DNA of 64,000 bases from NCBI RefSeq assembly GCF_008370045.1, contig NZ_VOBN01000001.1:558001-622000 (forward strand), read 5' to 3'. Of the stretch, positions 50,256 through 60,211 are shown in pieces. The notes below the pieces were generated by a model. The model had not been told where the DNA came from, searched no databases, and saw only the letters and a list, made by a program, of their open reading frames with translations. Position numbers and translations under genes: made by a program. Within the stretch, counting starts at the first letter, position 1. Each line of letters begins with the position of its first letter. The DNA is from Pseudomonas sp. ANT_J12. Lineage in GTDB: Bacteria > Pseudomonadota > Gammaproteobacteria > Pseudomonadales > Pseudomonadaceae.

Positions 50256-50900
50256 ATGATCGACCTGTATTACTGGACCACCCCCAACGGCCACAAAATC
50301 TCGATTTTCCTCGAGGAGGCCGGCCTCAAGTACGACGTGCACCCGATCAACATCAGCCAGAACGACCAGTTCAAGCCTGAATTCCTGAAGATTTCCCCGA
50401 ACAACAAAATCCCGGCCATCGTCGATCACGAACCGGCCGATGGCGGCGAGCCGCTGCCGTTGTTCGAGTCCGGGGCGATTCTGCTGTACCTCGCGGAAAA
50501 GACCGGGAAGTTCCTGCCCAAGGACCTGCGCGGGCGCCAGCAGGCGTTGCAATGGCTGTTCTGGCAGATGGGCGGTCTCGGCCCGATGGCCGGGCAGAAT
50601 CACCACTTCAGCCAGTTTGCCCCGGAAAAAATCCCTTACGCGATCAAACGCTACATCGACGAAACCGCCCGCCTGTATGGGGTTCTGGACAAACAACTGG
50701 CGAGCAATGAATTTGTGGCCGGCAACGAGTACAGCATTGCCGACATGGCGATCTACCCGTGGATCGTGTCCCACAAGTGGCAGAGCCAGAACCTCGAAGA
50801 CTTCCCGAATGTGCTGCGCTGGTTCACCCACATCCAGAACCGCCCGGCGACGGTGAAGGCGTATGCGCTGGCGGCGAAGGTCAATCCACCGAAGGCCTGA
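50256..50900 (+). CDS. glutathione S-transferase, YfcG/YghU type
   Basis: A 214-residue protein with a thioredoxin-fold N-terminal domain (MIDLYYWTTPNGHKISIFLE, residues 1-85) and a helical C-terminal domain. The run TTPNGHKISIFLEE and FESGAILLYLAEKTG are typical of YfcG/Nu-class GSTs, which have disulfide reductase activity and lack the usual Tyr/Ser catalytic residue. A GGAG precedes the ATG. It is followed by a family A repeat. I recall PA1033 as its counterpart next to quiP. Confidence 0.9.
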   Translation: MIDLYYWTTPNGHKISIFLEEAGLKYDVHPINISQNDQFKPEFLKISPNNKIPAIVDHEPADGGEPLPLFESGAILLYLAEKTGKFLPKDLRGRQQALQWLFWQMGGLGPMAGQNHHFSQFAPEKIPYAIKRYIDETARLYGVLDKQLASNEFVAGNEYSIADMAIYPWIVSHKWQSQNLEDFPNVLRWFTHIQNRPATVKAYALAAKVNPPKA

Positions 50901-50913
50901 GATCGATGCGACT

Positions 50914-51024
50914 GATCGTTCCCACGCTCTGCGTGGGAATGCCTCAACGGACGCTCCGCGTTCGGCTTTGGATGGGACGCGGAGCGTCCCGGGCTGCATT
51001 CCCACGCAGAGCATGGGAACGATC
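50914..51024. repeat. family A palindrome, copy 4
   Basis: A complete unit of about 111 bp between the GST gene and quiP on the same strand. The right arm has one base change from the consensus (GAGCATGGGAACG). Confidence 0.9.
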
Positions 51025-51118
51025 ACTGAAGAAATAACCTGCGCCCCGCTTGCGCGGCCACCTCCTGCTCACTAACGTAGCGCCTTTATTGCGTTACTAC
51101 CCCCGCAGGAGCTTTGCC

Positions 51119-53569
51119 ATGGCCTCGCCAGCCCTCACACATTTTCTTCCCCGGTTCGGCGTTGCCGCAGCAGTGGCCGGTGTTTTGAGCCTGACCGGTT
51201 GTCAGACCTGGAACACCCAGGACACCCTCCCGCCCACCTCCGGCGTGCAGCCGCTCAAGGGCCTGGCGCAGAACGTGTCGGTGCGACGCAATGCCATGGG
51301 CATGCCGTTGATCGAAAGCAACAGCTTCCACGACGCACTGTTCGCCCTGGGCTACGTCCACGCCAGCGATCGCCTCACGCAAATGGTGACCATGCGCCTG
51401 TTGGCCGAGGGCCGTCTGTCAGAAATGTCCGGCGCGGATCTGCTCGACGCTGACCGCTACATGCGTGCGGTCAACCTGAAGAAGAGCGCCGGTGAGCTGT
51501 ACAAAGCCTCGTCGCCGCGACTCAAGCGCTTCTTCGAAGTCTATGCCCGGGGTGTCAACGCCTACCTGTTCCGCTACCGCGACAAACTGCCGGCGGACCT
51601 CGCGGCCACCGGCTACAAGCCGGAATACTGGAAGCCGGAAGACTCGGCGCTGATTTTCTGCCTGTTGAATTTCAGCCAGTCGGCCAACCTGCCAGAAGAA
51701 ATCTCCTCGCTGGTGCTGGCGCAAACCGTCACCACCGACAAGCTGCCATGGCTGTCGCCGTCCGCACCGGACGAAAAACTGCCACTGGGCGAAGCCGACA
51801 AGCTGCAAGGCATCAAGCTCAACGGCGCGATCCCGGGCCTGGCGGAAATCACCAAGGCCACCGGGCAACTCTCCGATCTGAATCTGCTCGGCGCCACCTC
51901 GTCGAACAACTGGGCCATCGGCCCGCAACGCAGCCGCAGCGGCAAAAGCCTGCTGGCCAGCGACAGCCACGGGCCGCTGGGCGTGCCGTCGTTGTTCAGT
52001 TACGTGCAGATCCGTGCGCCGAAATACCAGGCGGCGGGCGTGAGCATTGCCGGTCTGCCGATGGTGCTCGGCGGTTTCAACGGCAAAGTGGCGTGGAGCA
52101 TGACCACGGTCATGGGCGATAACCAGGACCTGTTCCTGGAAAAAATCAAACGCCAGGGCAATGGCCTGACTTACGAAGCCAACGGCAAATGGCAACCGGT
52201 GGTGGTGCGCAACGAAACCTACTTCGTCAAAGGCCAGCGGCCGCTGCGCGAAGCGGTGTATGAAACCCGCCACGGACCGCTGCTCAACAGTGCCCAGGGC
52301 CTGAGCATGGCCAACGGTTTCGGCCTGGCCCTGCAAACCCCAAGCTTCACCGACGACAAAACCCTGGATGCGTTCTTCGACCTGTCCCGGGCGCAAACCG
52401 TGGAGAAAGCCTCGGACGCCAGCCGCGAAATCCGCGCCATCGCCCTGAATCTGGTCTTCGCCGACGCCAGCAACATTGGCTGGCAAGTCACCGGTCGTTA
52501 CCCGAACCGTCGCGAAGGCGAAGGCCTGCTGCCGTCGCCGGGCTGGGAAGGTCGCTACGATTGGGACGGTTACGCCGACCCGATGCTGCACCCCTACGAC
52601 CAGGACCCGGCTCAGGGCTGGCTCGGCACCGCCAACCAGCGGGTCATCCCCCATGGTTATGGCATGCAATTGTCCAATTCCTGGTCCGCCCCGGAACGTG
52701 GCGAACGCCTGGCCGAACTGGCGGGCACGGGCAAGCACGACACCCGCAGCCTGATCGCCATGCAATACGACCAGACCACCACCTTCGCCGCCAAACTGAA
52801 AAAAATGTTTGCCGCACCGGGGATGGCCCAACCACTGAAGCAGGCGATCGACACCTTGCCTGAAACTGATCGCAGCAAGGCCCGCGAGGCGTTGGCGCGC
52901 TTGATGGCGTTCGACGGCAAGCTCAGCCCGACGTCCAGCGATGCCGCGATCTATGAGCTGTTCCTGCAGGAAAGCGCCAAGCAGATCTTCCTCGACGAAC
53001 TCGGCCCGGACAGCAGCCCGGCGTGGAAAGCCTTTGTCGCCAACGGCAAGTTGTCCTACGCGGCCCAGGCCGATCACCTGCTGGGGCGCGAAGACAGCCC
53101 ATTCTGGGATGACGCGCGCACGCCGCAGAAAGAAGACAAACCGGCGATCCTCGCCCGCAGCCTGGCGGCGGCCATCAGTGCCGGCGACAGTCAGTTGGGT
53201 GGCGATCACAAGGCTTGGCAGTGGGGCAAACTGCATCGCTACGAGTGGAAAAACGCCAGCGGCCAGACCGTCCGTGGCCCGCTCGCGGCCGGTGGCGATC
53301 ACACCACGCTCAACACCGCGGCGTTCGCCTGGGGCCAGGATTTCAACACCACCCTGGCGCCGTCCATGCGTTTCATCGTCGACTTCGGCCAGTCCGAGCC
53401 GTTGATGGGCCAGAACGGCAGCGGCCAGTCCGGCAACCCGGCGAGCCCGAACTACCTCGACAGCATTGATCCGTGGCTCAAGGGCCAGTACATGAGCCTG
53501 CCGATGCAGCCGCAGAACTTTGACAAGGCGTATGGCAAGGCGCGATTGACCCTCACACCGGGTAAATAA
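51119..53569 (+). CDS. quiP: acyl-homoserine-lactone acylase QuiP (penicillin acylase family)
   Basis: An 816-residue Ntn-hydrolase lipoprotein. The lipobox LTGC ends at C28. After a propeptide, the autocatalytic site is [11 protein letters not shown] with the nucleophile Ser262 (S-N-x-W pattern). The beta subunit then continues with [20 protein letters not shown]. QuiP of P. aeruginosa (PA1032, 847 residues, from memory) degrades long-chain AHLs, and the same neighbours (GST) are present, so the name is given with good confidence. Acylases of this fold also cleave penicillin-like amides. A CAGGAG precedes the ATG. Confidence 0.88.
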   Translation: MASPALTHFLPRFGVAAAVAGVLSLTGCQTWNTQDTLPPTSGVQPLKGLAQNVSVRRNAMGMPLIESNSFHDALFALGYVHASDRLTQMVTMRLLAEGRLSEMSGADLLDADRYMRAVNLKKSAGELYKASSPRLKRFFEVYARGVNAYLFRYRDKLPADLAATGYKPEYWKPEDSALIFCLLNFSQSANLPEEISSLVLAQTVTTDKLPWLSPSAPDEKLPLGEADKLQGIKLNGAIPGLAEITKATGQLSDLNLLGATSSNNWAIGPQRSRSGKSLLASDSHGPLGVPSLFSYVQIRAPKYQAAGVSIAGLPMVLGGFNGKVAWSMTTVMGDNQDLFLEKIKRQGNGLTYEANGKWQPVVVRNETYFVKGQRPLREAVYETRHGPLLNSAQGLSMANGFGLALQTPSFTDDKTLDAFFDLSRAQTVEKASDASREIRAIALNLVFADASNIGWQVTGRYPNRREGEGLLPSPGWEGRYDWDGYADPMLHPYDQDPAQGWLGTANQRVIPHGYGMQLSNSWSAPERGERLAELAGTGKHDTRSLIAMQYDQTTTFAAKLKKMFAAPGMAQPLKQAIDTLPETDRSKAREALARLMAFDGKLSPTSSDAAIYELFLQESAKQIFLDELGPDSSPAWKAFVANGKLSYAAQADHLLGREDSPFWDDARTPQKEDKPAILARSLAAAISAGDSQLGGDHKAWQWGKLHRYEWKNASGQTVRGPLAAGGDHTTLNTAAFAWGQDFNTTLAPSMRFIVDFGQSEPLMGQNGSGQSGNPASPNYLDSIDPWLKGQYMSLPMQPQNFDKAYGKARLTLTPGK

Positions 53570-53580
53570 CCCACGATGAT

Positions 53581-53685
53581 GATCGTTCCCACGCTCCGCG
53601 TGGGAATGCAGCCCGGGACGCTCCGCGTCCCATTGGAACGCGGAGCGTCCCTGGAGGCGTTCCCACGCGGAGCGTAGGAACGATC
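53581..53685. repeat. family A palindrome, copy 5
   Basis: A unit of about 105 bp directly after the quiP stop codon, with an inner GGACGCTCCGCGTCC palindrome. Confidence 0.9.
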
Positions 53686-53761
53686 AATCGCTAAAACCCG
53701 ATAGAACTTCCAGCCTCGCGCAAACCTCATAGCTAACAAATCACTCCATTTTGGTCACAAC

Positions 53762-54793
53762 ATGGATCTTGTTATCGCGCGCCCCGAAGGTTTGTACTGC
53801 CCCGCCGGGGATTTCTACATTGACCCGTGGCGCCCCGTGGAGCGGGCGGTGATCACCCATGCCCACGGCGATCACGCCCGCACCGGTAATCAACACTACC
53901 TGGCGGCCGCGCCCGGCGAAGGGATTCTGCGCGCGCGCCTGGGCCAGGACATCAACCTGCAAACCCTGCCCTATGGCGAGCGCTTGCTGCACCACGGCGT
54001 CATCTTGAGTTTTCACCCAGCCGGCCATGTGCTCGGTTCGGCCCAGGTCCGTTTGGAATACGGCGGTGAAGTATGGGTCGCTTCCGGGGACTACAAAATC
54101 GAGCCCGACGGCACCTGCGCCCCTTTCGAACCGGTGCGTTGCCACACGTTCATCACCGAATCGACCTTCGGCCTGCCGATCTACCGCTGGCAACCCCAGG
54201 CGCAGGTGTTTGCCGAGATCAATCAGTGGTGGCGGGCCAACATCGACGCGGAAAAAGCCAGCGTGCTGTTCTGCTATTCCTTCGGCAAAGCCCAGCGCAT
54301 TCTGCACGGCATTGACGCCAGCATCGGCCCCATTCTGGTGCATGGCGCCGTGGAACCGCTCAACCGCGTGTACCGCGAAGCGGGAATTTACCTGCCGCCC
54401 ACGATTTACGCCGGCGAGGTCAAAAAGACCGATCCGATGATGCGCCAGGCCCTGGTCCTCGCCCCGCCCTCGGCCGGTGGCAGCACGTGGATGCGTCGGT
54501 TCGGCGACTACAGCGACGGCTTCGCCAGCGGCTGGATGCGATTGCGCGGCACGCGGCGGCGGCGCGGGGTGGATCGGGGTTTCGTCCTGTCGGATCACGC
54601 CGACTGGCCCGGCCTGTTGTGGGCCATCGAACAGACCGGGGCCGAGCGGGTGATGGTGACCCACGGTTCGGTCGGCGTGCTGGTGCGGCATTTGCGCGAA
54701 CAAGGGCTGGATGCCCAGGGTTTCAGCACCGAGTACGGCGATGATGAGGAAGATCATGCCGCCACGCCGGAACCCGCCGAGGTGCTGCCATGA
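53762..54793 (+). CDS. ligase-associated DNA exonuclease (metallo-beta-lactamase fold)
   Basis: A 343-residue MBL/beta-CASP-like nuclease. The metal ligands are in THAHGDHA (H33, H35, D37, H38) and further at AGHVLGSAQ and ASGDYK. A late motif is FVLSDHADWPGL with the expected DH. This is the Exo component of the four-gene repair cluster (exonuclease, ligase, Lhr-type helicase, phosphoesterase) known from Pseudomonas. The stop overlaps the ligase start by four bases. Confidence 0.93.
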   Translation: MDLVIARPEGLYCPAGDFYIDPWRPVERAVITHAHGDHARTGNQHYLAAAPGEGILRARLGQDINLQTLPYGERLLHHGVILSFHPAGHVLGSAQVRLEYGGEVWVASGDYKIEPDGTCAPFEPVRCHTFITESTFGLPIYRWQPQAQVFAEINQWWRANIDAEKASVLFCYSFGKAQRILHGIDASIGPILVHGAVEPLNRVYREAGIYLPPTIYAGEVKKTDPMMRQALVLAPPSAGGSTWMRRFGDYSDGFASGWMRLRGTRRRRGVDRGFVLSDHADWPGLLWAIEQTGAERVMVTHGSVGVLVRHLREQGLDAQGFSTEYGDDEEDHAATPEPAEVLP

Positions 54794-56478
54794 AGGCCTT
54801 TGCCGAGTTGTACGCCGAACTCGACGCCACCACCTCAAGCAACGCCAAACTGGCGGCGATGCAGGCTTACTTCGCCCACGCCGCGCCGGAAGATGCCGCG
54901 TGGGCGGTGTACTTTCTGTCCGGTGGCCGTCCGCGACAATTGGTGCCGGTGCGCGCGCTGCGGGAACTGGCGGTGGAGGTTTCCGGGCTCTCGCCGTGGC
55001 TGTTCGAAGAGAGTTATCAGGCTGTCGGCGACCTGGCGGAAACCATCTCGCTGGTGCTACCGGAAACGCCCCACAGTTCTACCGAGGGGCTGGCGACCTG
55101 GATCGAAGACAAACTGCTGCCCCTGCGCGGTGAAACCCCGGAGTTCCTGGCCCGGCACCTGCCCGCCCTCTGGGCGCAACTGGACCGCCCGAGCCTGATG
55201 CTGTGTATCAAACTGATCACCGGCAGTTTTCGCGTGGGCGTCTCTAAACTGCTGGTGACCCGCGCACTGGCCGCCATGGCCGGGCTCGACAGCAAACGCG
55301 TGGCGCAGCGCCTCGTGGGTTACACCGACCTGTCCAATCGTCCGAGCGCCGCCAGTTACCTGAAACTCATCGCCCCACAGTCCGAAGACGAACATGCCCA
55401 GCGCGGGGGCCAACCGTATCCGTTTTTCCTTGCCCATGCCCTGCAACAACCCGTTGAGCAGTTCGAAGCCTTGATCGGCCCGGCCAGCCAGTGGCAAGTG
55501 GAATGGAAGTGGGACGGCATCCGCGCCCAAGTGGTCAAGCGTGAGGGCCGGCTGTGGATCTGGTCCCGGGGCGAGGAACTGGTCAGCGAACGTTTTCCCG
55601 AACTGGAAACGCTGACCCACGGCTTACCCGATGGCACGGTGATCGACGGCGAAATCGTCGCCTGGAAATCGGCGCAACCCACCACTGAAGATGCCTTCAA
55701 CCCGCACTCCACGGCGCCACCGGCGGTGCAACCCTTCGCCCTGTTGCAACAGCGGATCGGCCGCAAAACCCTGGGCAAGAAAATCCTCGACGAGGTGCCG
55801 GTGGTGGTGCTCGCCTACGATTTGCTGGAATGGCAGGGCGAAGACTGGCGCAACCACACCCAGGTTGAACGCCGCACCCAACTGGAGCAGGTCATCGCCA
55901 CCTGTAACAGCCCGGTGCTGCTGGCCTCCCCCGTGCTGACCGGCGAAGACTGGTTCGACCTCGCCCGGCAACGGGAAGCCTCTCGGCGGCTCGGCGTCGA
56001 AGGCATGATGCTCAAGGCCCGGGATGCGCTGTATGGCGTGGGCCGCACCAAGGACATGGGCGTGTGGTGGAAATGGAAAGTCGACCCGTTCAGCGTCGAT
56101 GCGGTGCTGATCTATGCGCAACGGGGCCATGGTCGCCGGGCCAGTCTCTACAGCGACTACACGTTCGCCGTGTGGGACGGTCCGCCCGAGGCGAGCGAAC
56201 GCACGCTGGTGCCGTTCGCCAAGGCGTATTCCGGGCTGACCGATGAGGAAATGCGCAAGGTCGACGGCATCGTGCGCAAGACCACGGTGGAAAAGTTCGG
56301 GCCGGTGAGCAGTGTGAAACCGAGCCTGGTGTTTGAACTCGGATTTGAAGGCATCGCCCTGTCCCGCCGGCACAAGAGCGGGATTGCGGTGCGGTTTCCC
56401 AGAATGCTGCGCTGGCGCCAAGACAAATCGGTGGAAGAAGCCGATAGCTTGGCCACACTGCAGGATTTGTTGAGCTGA
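54790..56478 (+). CDS. ATP-dependent DNA ligase (repair-cluster type)
   Basis: A 562-residue ligase with an N-terminal helical domain (about 1-200), the adenylation lysine K240 in EWKWDGIRAQ, the RSRGEEL-equivalent WSRGEELVS, the DGEIVAWK motif and the C-terminal OB fold (WWKWKVDPFSVDAVLIYAQR...). It is the cluster-associated type that some annotate as cisplatin-damage-response ligase. All motifs are intact. The next cluster member would be expected directly downstream but is 4.7 kb away (61139). Confidence 0.93.
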   Translation: MKAFAELYAELDATTSSNAKLAAMQAYFAHAAPEDAAWAVYFLSGGRPRQLVPVRALRELAVEVSGLSPWLFEESYQAVGDLAETISLVLPETPHSSTEGLATWIEDKLLPLRGETPEFLARHLPALWAQLDRPSLMLCIKLITGSFRVGVSKLLVTRALAAMAGLDSKRVAQRLVGYTDLSNRPSAASYLKLIAPQSEDEHAQRGGQPYPFFLAHALQQPVEQFEALIGPASQWQVEWKWDGIRAQVVKREGRLWIWSRGEELVSERFPELETLTHGLPDGTVIDGEIVAWKSAQPTTEDAFNPHSTAPPAVQPFALLQQRIGRKTLGKKILDEVPVVVLAYDLLEWQGEDWRNHTQVERRTQLEQVIATCNSPVLLASPVLTGEDWFDLARQREASRRLGVEGMMLKARDALYGVGRTKDMGVWWKWKVDPFSVDAVLIYAQRGHGRRASLYSDYTFAVWDGPPEASERTLVPFAKAYSGLTDEEMRKVDGIVRKTTVEKFGPVSSVKPSLVFELGFEGIALSRRHKSGIAVRFPRMLRWRQDKSVEEADSLATLQDLLS

Positions 56479-56483
56479 CACCT

Positions 56484-56591
56484 GATCGTTCCCACGCTCC
56501 GCGTGGGAATGCCTCATCGGACGCTCCGCGTCCGCTCTTGGGACGCAGAGCGTCCCGGGCTGCATTCCCACGCAGGAGCGTGGGAACGATC
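56484..56591. repeat. family A palindrome, copy 6
   Basis: A complete unit directly after the ligase stop codon (six bases). It marks the left edge of the transporter operon that separates the repair genes. Confidence 0.9.
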
Positions 56592-56697
56592 ATCGAGCGA
56601 ACCAACTTGGTGCATGAAATTCACGTCGCCCATTTTCGTGCACAAATGCGTCACAACCTTCTCTTTAATCACCTTTTAAAACGCTTGTTCGGGACTC

Positions 56698-56712
56698 TGG
56701 TTCGGAAATTGC
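56698..56712 (+). promoter_or_regulatory. candidate sigma-54 promoter of the ABC operon
   Basis: TGG at 56698-56700 and TTGC at 56709-56712 follow the TGG-N8-TTGC rule, with GG and GC exactly ten bases apart. A start near 56724 would leave a 69-nt leader. RpoN-dependent promoters are common for amino-acid uptake in Pseudomonas. Confidence 0.5.
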
Positions 56713-56792
56713 TACTTTCATTAGGTCTTACGCTTTCCAGTAACAATAATTCTGCGCCACAAGCGCTCATATTGGTTCTTAGGGATTGAATA

Positions 56793-57575
56793 ATGAAAAA
56801 AGCATTGCTGACCCTTTCTGCACTGGCGTTGTGCATGGCTGCCGGCTCCGCGCTGGCCAAGGAATACAAAGAACTGCGTTTTGGCGTTGACCCTTCCTAT
56901 GCACCGTTCGAGTCGAAAGCAGCGGATGGCAGCCTGGTGGGCTTCGATATCGACCTGGGCAATGCGATCTGTGCCGAGTTGAAGGTCAAGTGCAAATGGG
57001 TCGAAAGCGATTTCGACGGCATGATTCCGGGCCTCAAGGCCAATAAATTCGACGGTGTGATCTCTTCGATGACCGTCACCGAAGCCCGCGAAAAAGTCAT
57101 CGACTTCTCCAGCGAGCTGTTCTCCGGCCCAACCGCTTACGTGTCGAAGAAAGGTTCTGGCATTACCACCGACGTGGCTTCGCTCAAGGGCAAAACCGTC
57201 GGCTACGAACAAGGCACCATCCAGGAAGCCTACGCCAAAGCCGTGCTGGACAAGGCTGGCGTGAAAACCCAGGCCTATCAGAATCAGGATCAGGTGTATT
57301 CGGACCTGACTTCCGGTCGTCTCGACGCCGGGGTCCAGGACATGCTGCAAGCCGAACTGGGCTTTTTGAAGTCGCCACAAGGGGCTGATTACGAAGTCAG
57401 CAAGCCGATTGATGCTCCGCTGCTGCCTGCCAAAACAGCTATCGGTATCTCTAAAGGTAACAAAGACCTCAAGGCACTTTTGGATAAAGGTATCAAAGCG
57501 TTACACGACGATGGCACTTACGCCACCATTCAGAAGAAACACTTTGGCGATCTGAATCTGTACAGCGGCAAATAA
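56793..57575 (+). CDS. amino-acid ABC transporter substrate-binding protein (AotJ/HisJ-like)
   Basis: A 260-residue periplasmic binding protein of the Lys/Arg/Orn/His family (SBP_bac_3). The signal peptide MKKALLTLSALALCMAAGSA ends before KEYKELRFGVD; the ligand fold contains FDIDLGNAICAELKVKCKWV and the Cys pair typical of ArgT/HisJ. The gene order J-Q-M-O-P equals the arginine/ornithine aot operon, so basic amino acids are the likely ligands. A hairpin after the stop lowers expression of the downstream genes. Confidence 0.9.
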   Translation: MKKALLTLSALALCMAAGSALAKEYKELRFGVDPSYAPFESKAADGSLVGFDIDLGNAICAELKVKCKWVESDFDGMIPGLKANKFDGVISSMTVTEAREKVIDFSSELFSGPTAYVSKKGSGITTDVASLKGKTVGYEQGTIQEAYAKAVLDKAGVKTQAYQNQDQVYSDLTSGRLDAGVQDMLQAELGFLKSPQGADYEVSKPIDAPLLPAKTAIGISKGNKDLKALLDKGIKALHDDGTYATIQKKHFGDLNLYSGK

Positions 57576-57580
57576 TGCCC

Positions 57581-57610
57581 GGCGCCCATCTCACGATGGG
57601 CGCTTTTTTT
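57581..57610 (+). terminator. hairpin after the binding-protein gene (attenuator)
   Basis: A GGCGCCCAT/ATGGGCGC stem with a CTCACG loop and seven T residues, six bases after the stop. It most likely terminates part of the transcripts, so the binding protein is made in excess. Confidence 0.82.
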
Positions 57611-57631
57611 ACTCGATCAGGTTGCTGATTT

Positions 57632-58360
57632 ATGTTCGAAAACCTCTTACAAAACCTGGGGCTCTCAGCCTTCAGCCTCAAGGGCTTCGGTCCTTTGCTG
57701 TTGGAAGGCACCTGGATGACCATCAAATTATCGGCGTTGTCGCTGCTGGTGGCCGTGTTACTCGGGTTGCTGGGCGCCAGTGCCAAACTGTCGAAATCCA
57801 AATTGTTGCGCTTGCCGGCCCAGCTCTACACCACGCTGATTCGCGGCGTGCCGGATCTGGTGCTGATGCTGCTGATCTTCTACAGCCTGCAAACCTGGTT
57901 GACGACGTTCACCGAATACATGGAATGGGAATACATCGAGATCAACCCGTTCAGCGCCGGGGTCATCACCCTGGGCTTCATTTATGGCGCGTACTTCACT
58001 GAAACCTTCCGCGGGGCGATCCTTGCCGTGCCGCGGGGTCAGGTCGAAGCCGCCACCGCCTACGGCCTCAAACGCGGCCAGCGCTTCTGGATCGTGGTGT
58101 TCCCGCAGATGATGCGTTTCGCCCTGCCGGGCATCGGCAACAACTGGATGGTGATGCTCAAGGCCACTGCCCTGGTGTCGATCATCGGCCTTGCCGACCT
58201 GGTCAAGGCTGCCCAGGACGCGGGTAAAAGCACCTATCAACTGTTCTACTTCCTGGTCCTGGCAGCACTGATTTACCTGCTGATCACCAGCGTCTCCAAC
58301 TTCGTCCTGCGCAAGCTTGAACGCCGCTACGCCGCCGGCTCCCGGGAGGCCGTACGATGA
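57632..58360 (+). CDS. amino-acid ABC transporter permease Q
   Basis: A 242-residue HisQ/AotQ-like inner-membrane permease with five helices. The LLLEGTWMTIKLSALSLLVA opening, TLIRGVPDLVLMLLIFY and the EAA loop VEAATAYGLKRGQRFWIVVF are the family marks. Its stop overlaps the next permease start by four bases. Confidence 0.9.
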   Translation: MFENLLQNLGLSAFSLKGFGPLLLEGTWMTIKLSALSLLVAVLLGLLGASAKLSKSKLLRLPAQLYTTLIRGVPDLVLMLLIFYSLQTWLTTFTEYMEWEYIEINPFSAGVITLGFIYGAYFTETFRGAILAVPRGQVEAATAYGLKRGQRFWIVVFPQMMRFALPGIGNNWMVMLKATALVSIIGLADLVKAAQDAGKSTYQLFYFLVLAALIYLLITSVSNFVLRKLERRYAAGSREAVR

Positions 58361-59067
58361 TCGAACTCTTGCAGGAATACTGGAAACCCTTCCTCTATAG
58401 CGACGGTTACCACATCACCGGCCTGGCCATGACCCTGTGGCTGCTCAGCGCCTCGATCTTCATCGGCTTCCTGGTGTCGATCCCGCTGTCCATCGCCCGG
58501 GTCTCGCCGCACTTCTACATTCGTCTGCCAGTGCAGTTCTACACGTACCTGTTCCGTGGCACGCCGCTCTATATCCAACTGCTGATCTGCTACACCGGGA
58601 TCTACAGCCTGGCGGCCGTCCGTGCGCAACCGGTACTGGATGCGTTCTTTCGCGATGCGATGAACTGCACGATCCTGGCCTTCGCCCTGAACACCTGCGC
58701 CTACACCACGGAGATTTTCGCCGGGGCGATCCGCAGCATGAACCACGGTGAAGTCGAAGCGGCCAAGGCCTATGGTCTGACAGGCTGGAAGCTGTATGCC
58801 TACGTGATCATGCCGTCGGCCTTGCGCCGTTCGTTGCCTTATTACAGCAACGAAGTGATCCTGATGCTGCACTCGACCACCGTGGCGTTCACCGCGACCA
58901 TCCCGGATATCCTGAAAGTCGCACGGGACGCCAACTCGGCGACCTTCCTGACCTTCCAGTCGTTCGGCATCGCTGCGCTGATCTACTTGACCGTGACCTT
59001 TGCGCTGGTCGGCCTGTTCCGTCTCGCCGAACGCCGATGGCTGGCCTTCCTCGGGCCGACTCACTAG
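58357..59067 (+). CDS. amino-acid ABC transporter permease M
   Basis: A 236-residue HisM/AotM-like permease with five helices. Marks are YLFRGTPLYIQLLICYTGIY and the EAA loop VEAAKAYGLTGWKLYAYVIM. Together with the Q protein it forms the membrane channel. It is followed after 12 bp by the desuccinylase-like gene. Confidence 0.9.
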   Translation: MIELLQEYWKPFLYSDGYHITGLAMTLWLLSASIFIGFLVSIPLSIARVSPHFYIRLPVQFYTYLFRGTPLYIQLLICYTGIYSLAAVRAQPVLDAFFRDAMNCTILAFALNTCAYTTEIFAGAIRSMNHGEVEAAKAYGLTGWKLYAYVIMPSALRRSLPYYSNEVILMLHSTTVAFTATIPDILKVARDANSATFLTFQSFGIAALIYLTVTFALVGLFRLAERRWLAFLGPTH

Positions 59068-59079
59068 GACCTATCGTAA

Positions 59080-60198
59080 ATGCGCCACCAGAAACATGAC
59101 TTGCTGGCCCCGCTGCCGGGGACCGCACGACAGATCCACAGCTTCCATTTCGGCCCGGCCAATGGAGCGGGCAAGATCTACATCCAGTCGTCCCTGCACG
59201 CCGATGAAATGCCCGGCATGCTGGTGGCCTGGCACCTCAAGCAGCGCTTGGCGCAGCTGGAAGCCGCCGGCCGCCTGCGCAGCGAAATCGTGTTGGTGCC
59301 CGTGGCCAACCCGGTCGGCCTGGAACAGGTGTTGATGGACGTGCCCTTGGGCCGCTACGAACTGGAGAGCGGGCAGAACTTCAACCGCTGGTTCGTCGAT
59401 TTGAGCGAAGAGGTGGGCAACGAGATCGAAGGCCTGCTCGGCGACGATCCGCAGCACAACCTCGAACTGATCCGCACCAGCCTGCGCAACGCCCTTGCCC
59501 GCCAGACGGCCGGCACCCAACTGCAATCCCAGCGCCTGACCCTGCAACGCCTGGCCTGCGACGCGGACATGGTGCTGGACCTGCATTGTGATTTCGAAGC
59601 CGTCGCGCACCTTTACACCACGCCGGAGGCTTGGCCGCAGGTCGAGCCGCTGGCGCGCTACATCGGTGCCGAGGCCAGTTTGCTGGCCACCGATTCCGGC
59701 GGCCAGTCGTTCGATGAATGCTTCACCCTGCTCTGGTGGCAGTTGAAGGAGCGCTTCGGCGAACACTTCGATATTCCGCTGGGCAGTTTCTCGGTCACCG
59801 TCGAATTACGCGGCCAGGGCGATGTGTATCACCCACTGGCCAGCGCCGATTGCCAGGCGTTGATCGATTACCTGATTCACTTCGGCGCCATCGCCGGCGA
59901 AGCGGCACCTCTGCCCGAACTGCCCTACCCGGCCACGCCGTTGGCCGGTGTCGAACCGGTGGCCACGCCGGTCGGCGGGTTGCTGGTGTTCACCGCGCGG
60001 CCTGGGCAATACCTGAAAGCCGGGCAGCAGATTGCCGAAGTCATCGACCCGATCCTTGACCGCGTCACCCCCATCCATTGCACCGCCGCCGGGTTGATGT
60101 ACGCCCGTTCGCTGCGCCGCATGGCCACTGCAGGCATGGTGATCGCCCACGTCGCGGGCACCGAAGCCTATCGCAGCGGCTACCTACTTTCGCCTTGA
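59080..60198 (+). CDS. succinylglutamate desuccinylase/aspartoacylase-family protein (AotO-like)
   Basis: A 372-residue zinc carboxypeptidase-fold protein of the M14/AstE-AspA type. Zinc ligands H40 and E43 ([10 protein letters not shown]) and H169 (LDLHCDFE) are present, and a C-terminal biotinyl-like beta domain contains [20 protein letters not shown]. It is located between the permease and ATPase genes, as in the P. aeruginosa aot operon (aotO, PA0891 from memory). It may deacylate imported N-acyl amino acids; that link is inference. Confidence 0.85.
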   Translation: MRHQKHDLLAPLPGTARQIHSFHFGPANGAGKIYIQSSLHADEMPGMLVAWHLKQRLAQLEAAGRLRSEIVLVPVANPVGLEQVLMDVPLGRYELESGQNFNRWFVDLSEEVGNEIEGLLGDDPQHNLELIRTSLRNALARQTAGTQLQSQRLTLQRLACDADMVLDLHCDFEAVAHLYTTPEAWPQVEPLARYIGAEASLLATDSGGQSFDECFTLLWWQLKERFGEHFDIPLGSFSVTVELRGQGDVYHPLASADCQALIDYLIHFGAIAGEAAPLPELPYPATPLAGVEPVATPVGGLLVFTARPGQYLKAGQQIAEVIDPILDRVTPIHCTAAGLMYARSLRRMATAGMVIAHVAGTEAYRSGYLLSP

Positions 60199-60211
60199 GG
60201 ATGCATGCCCC

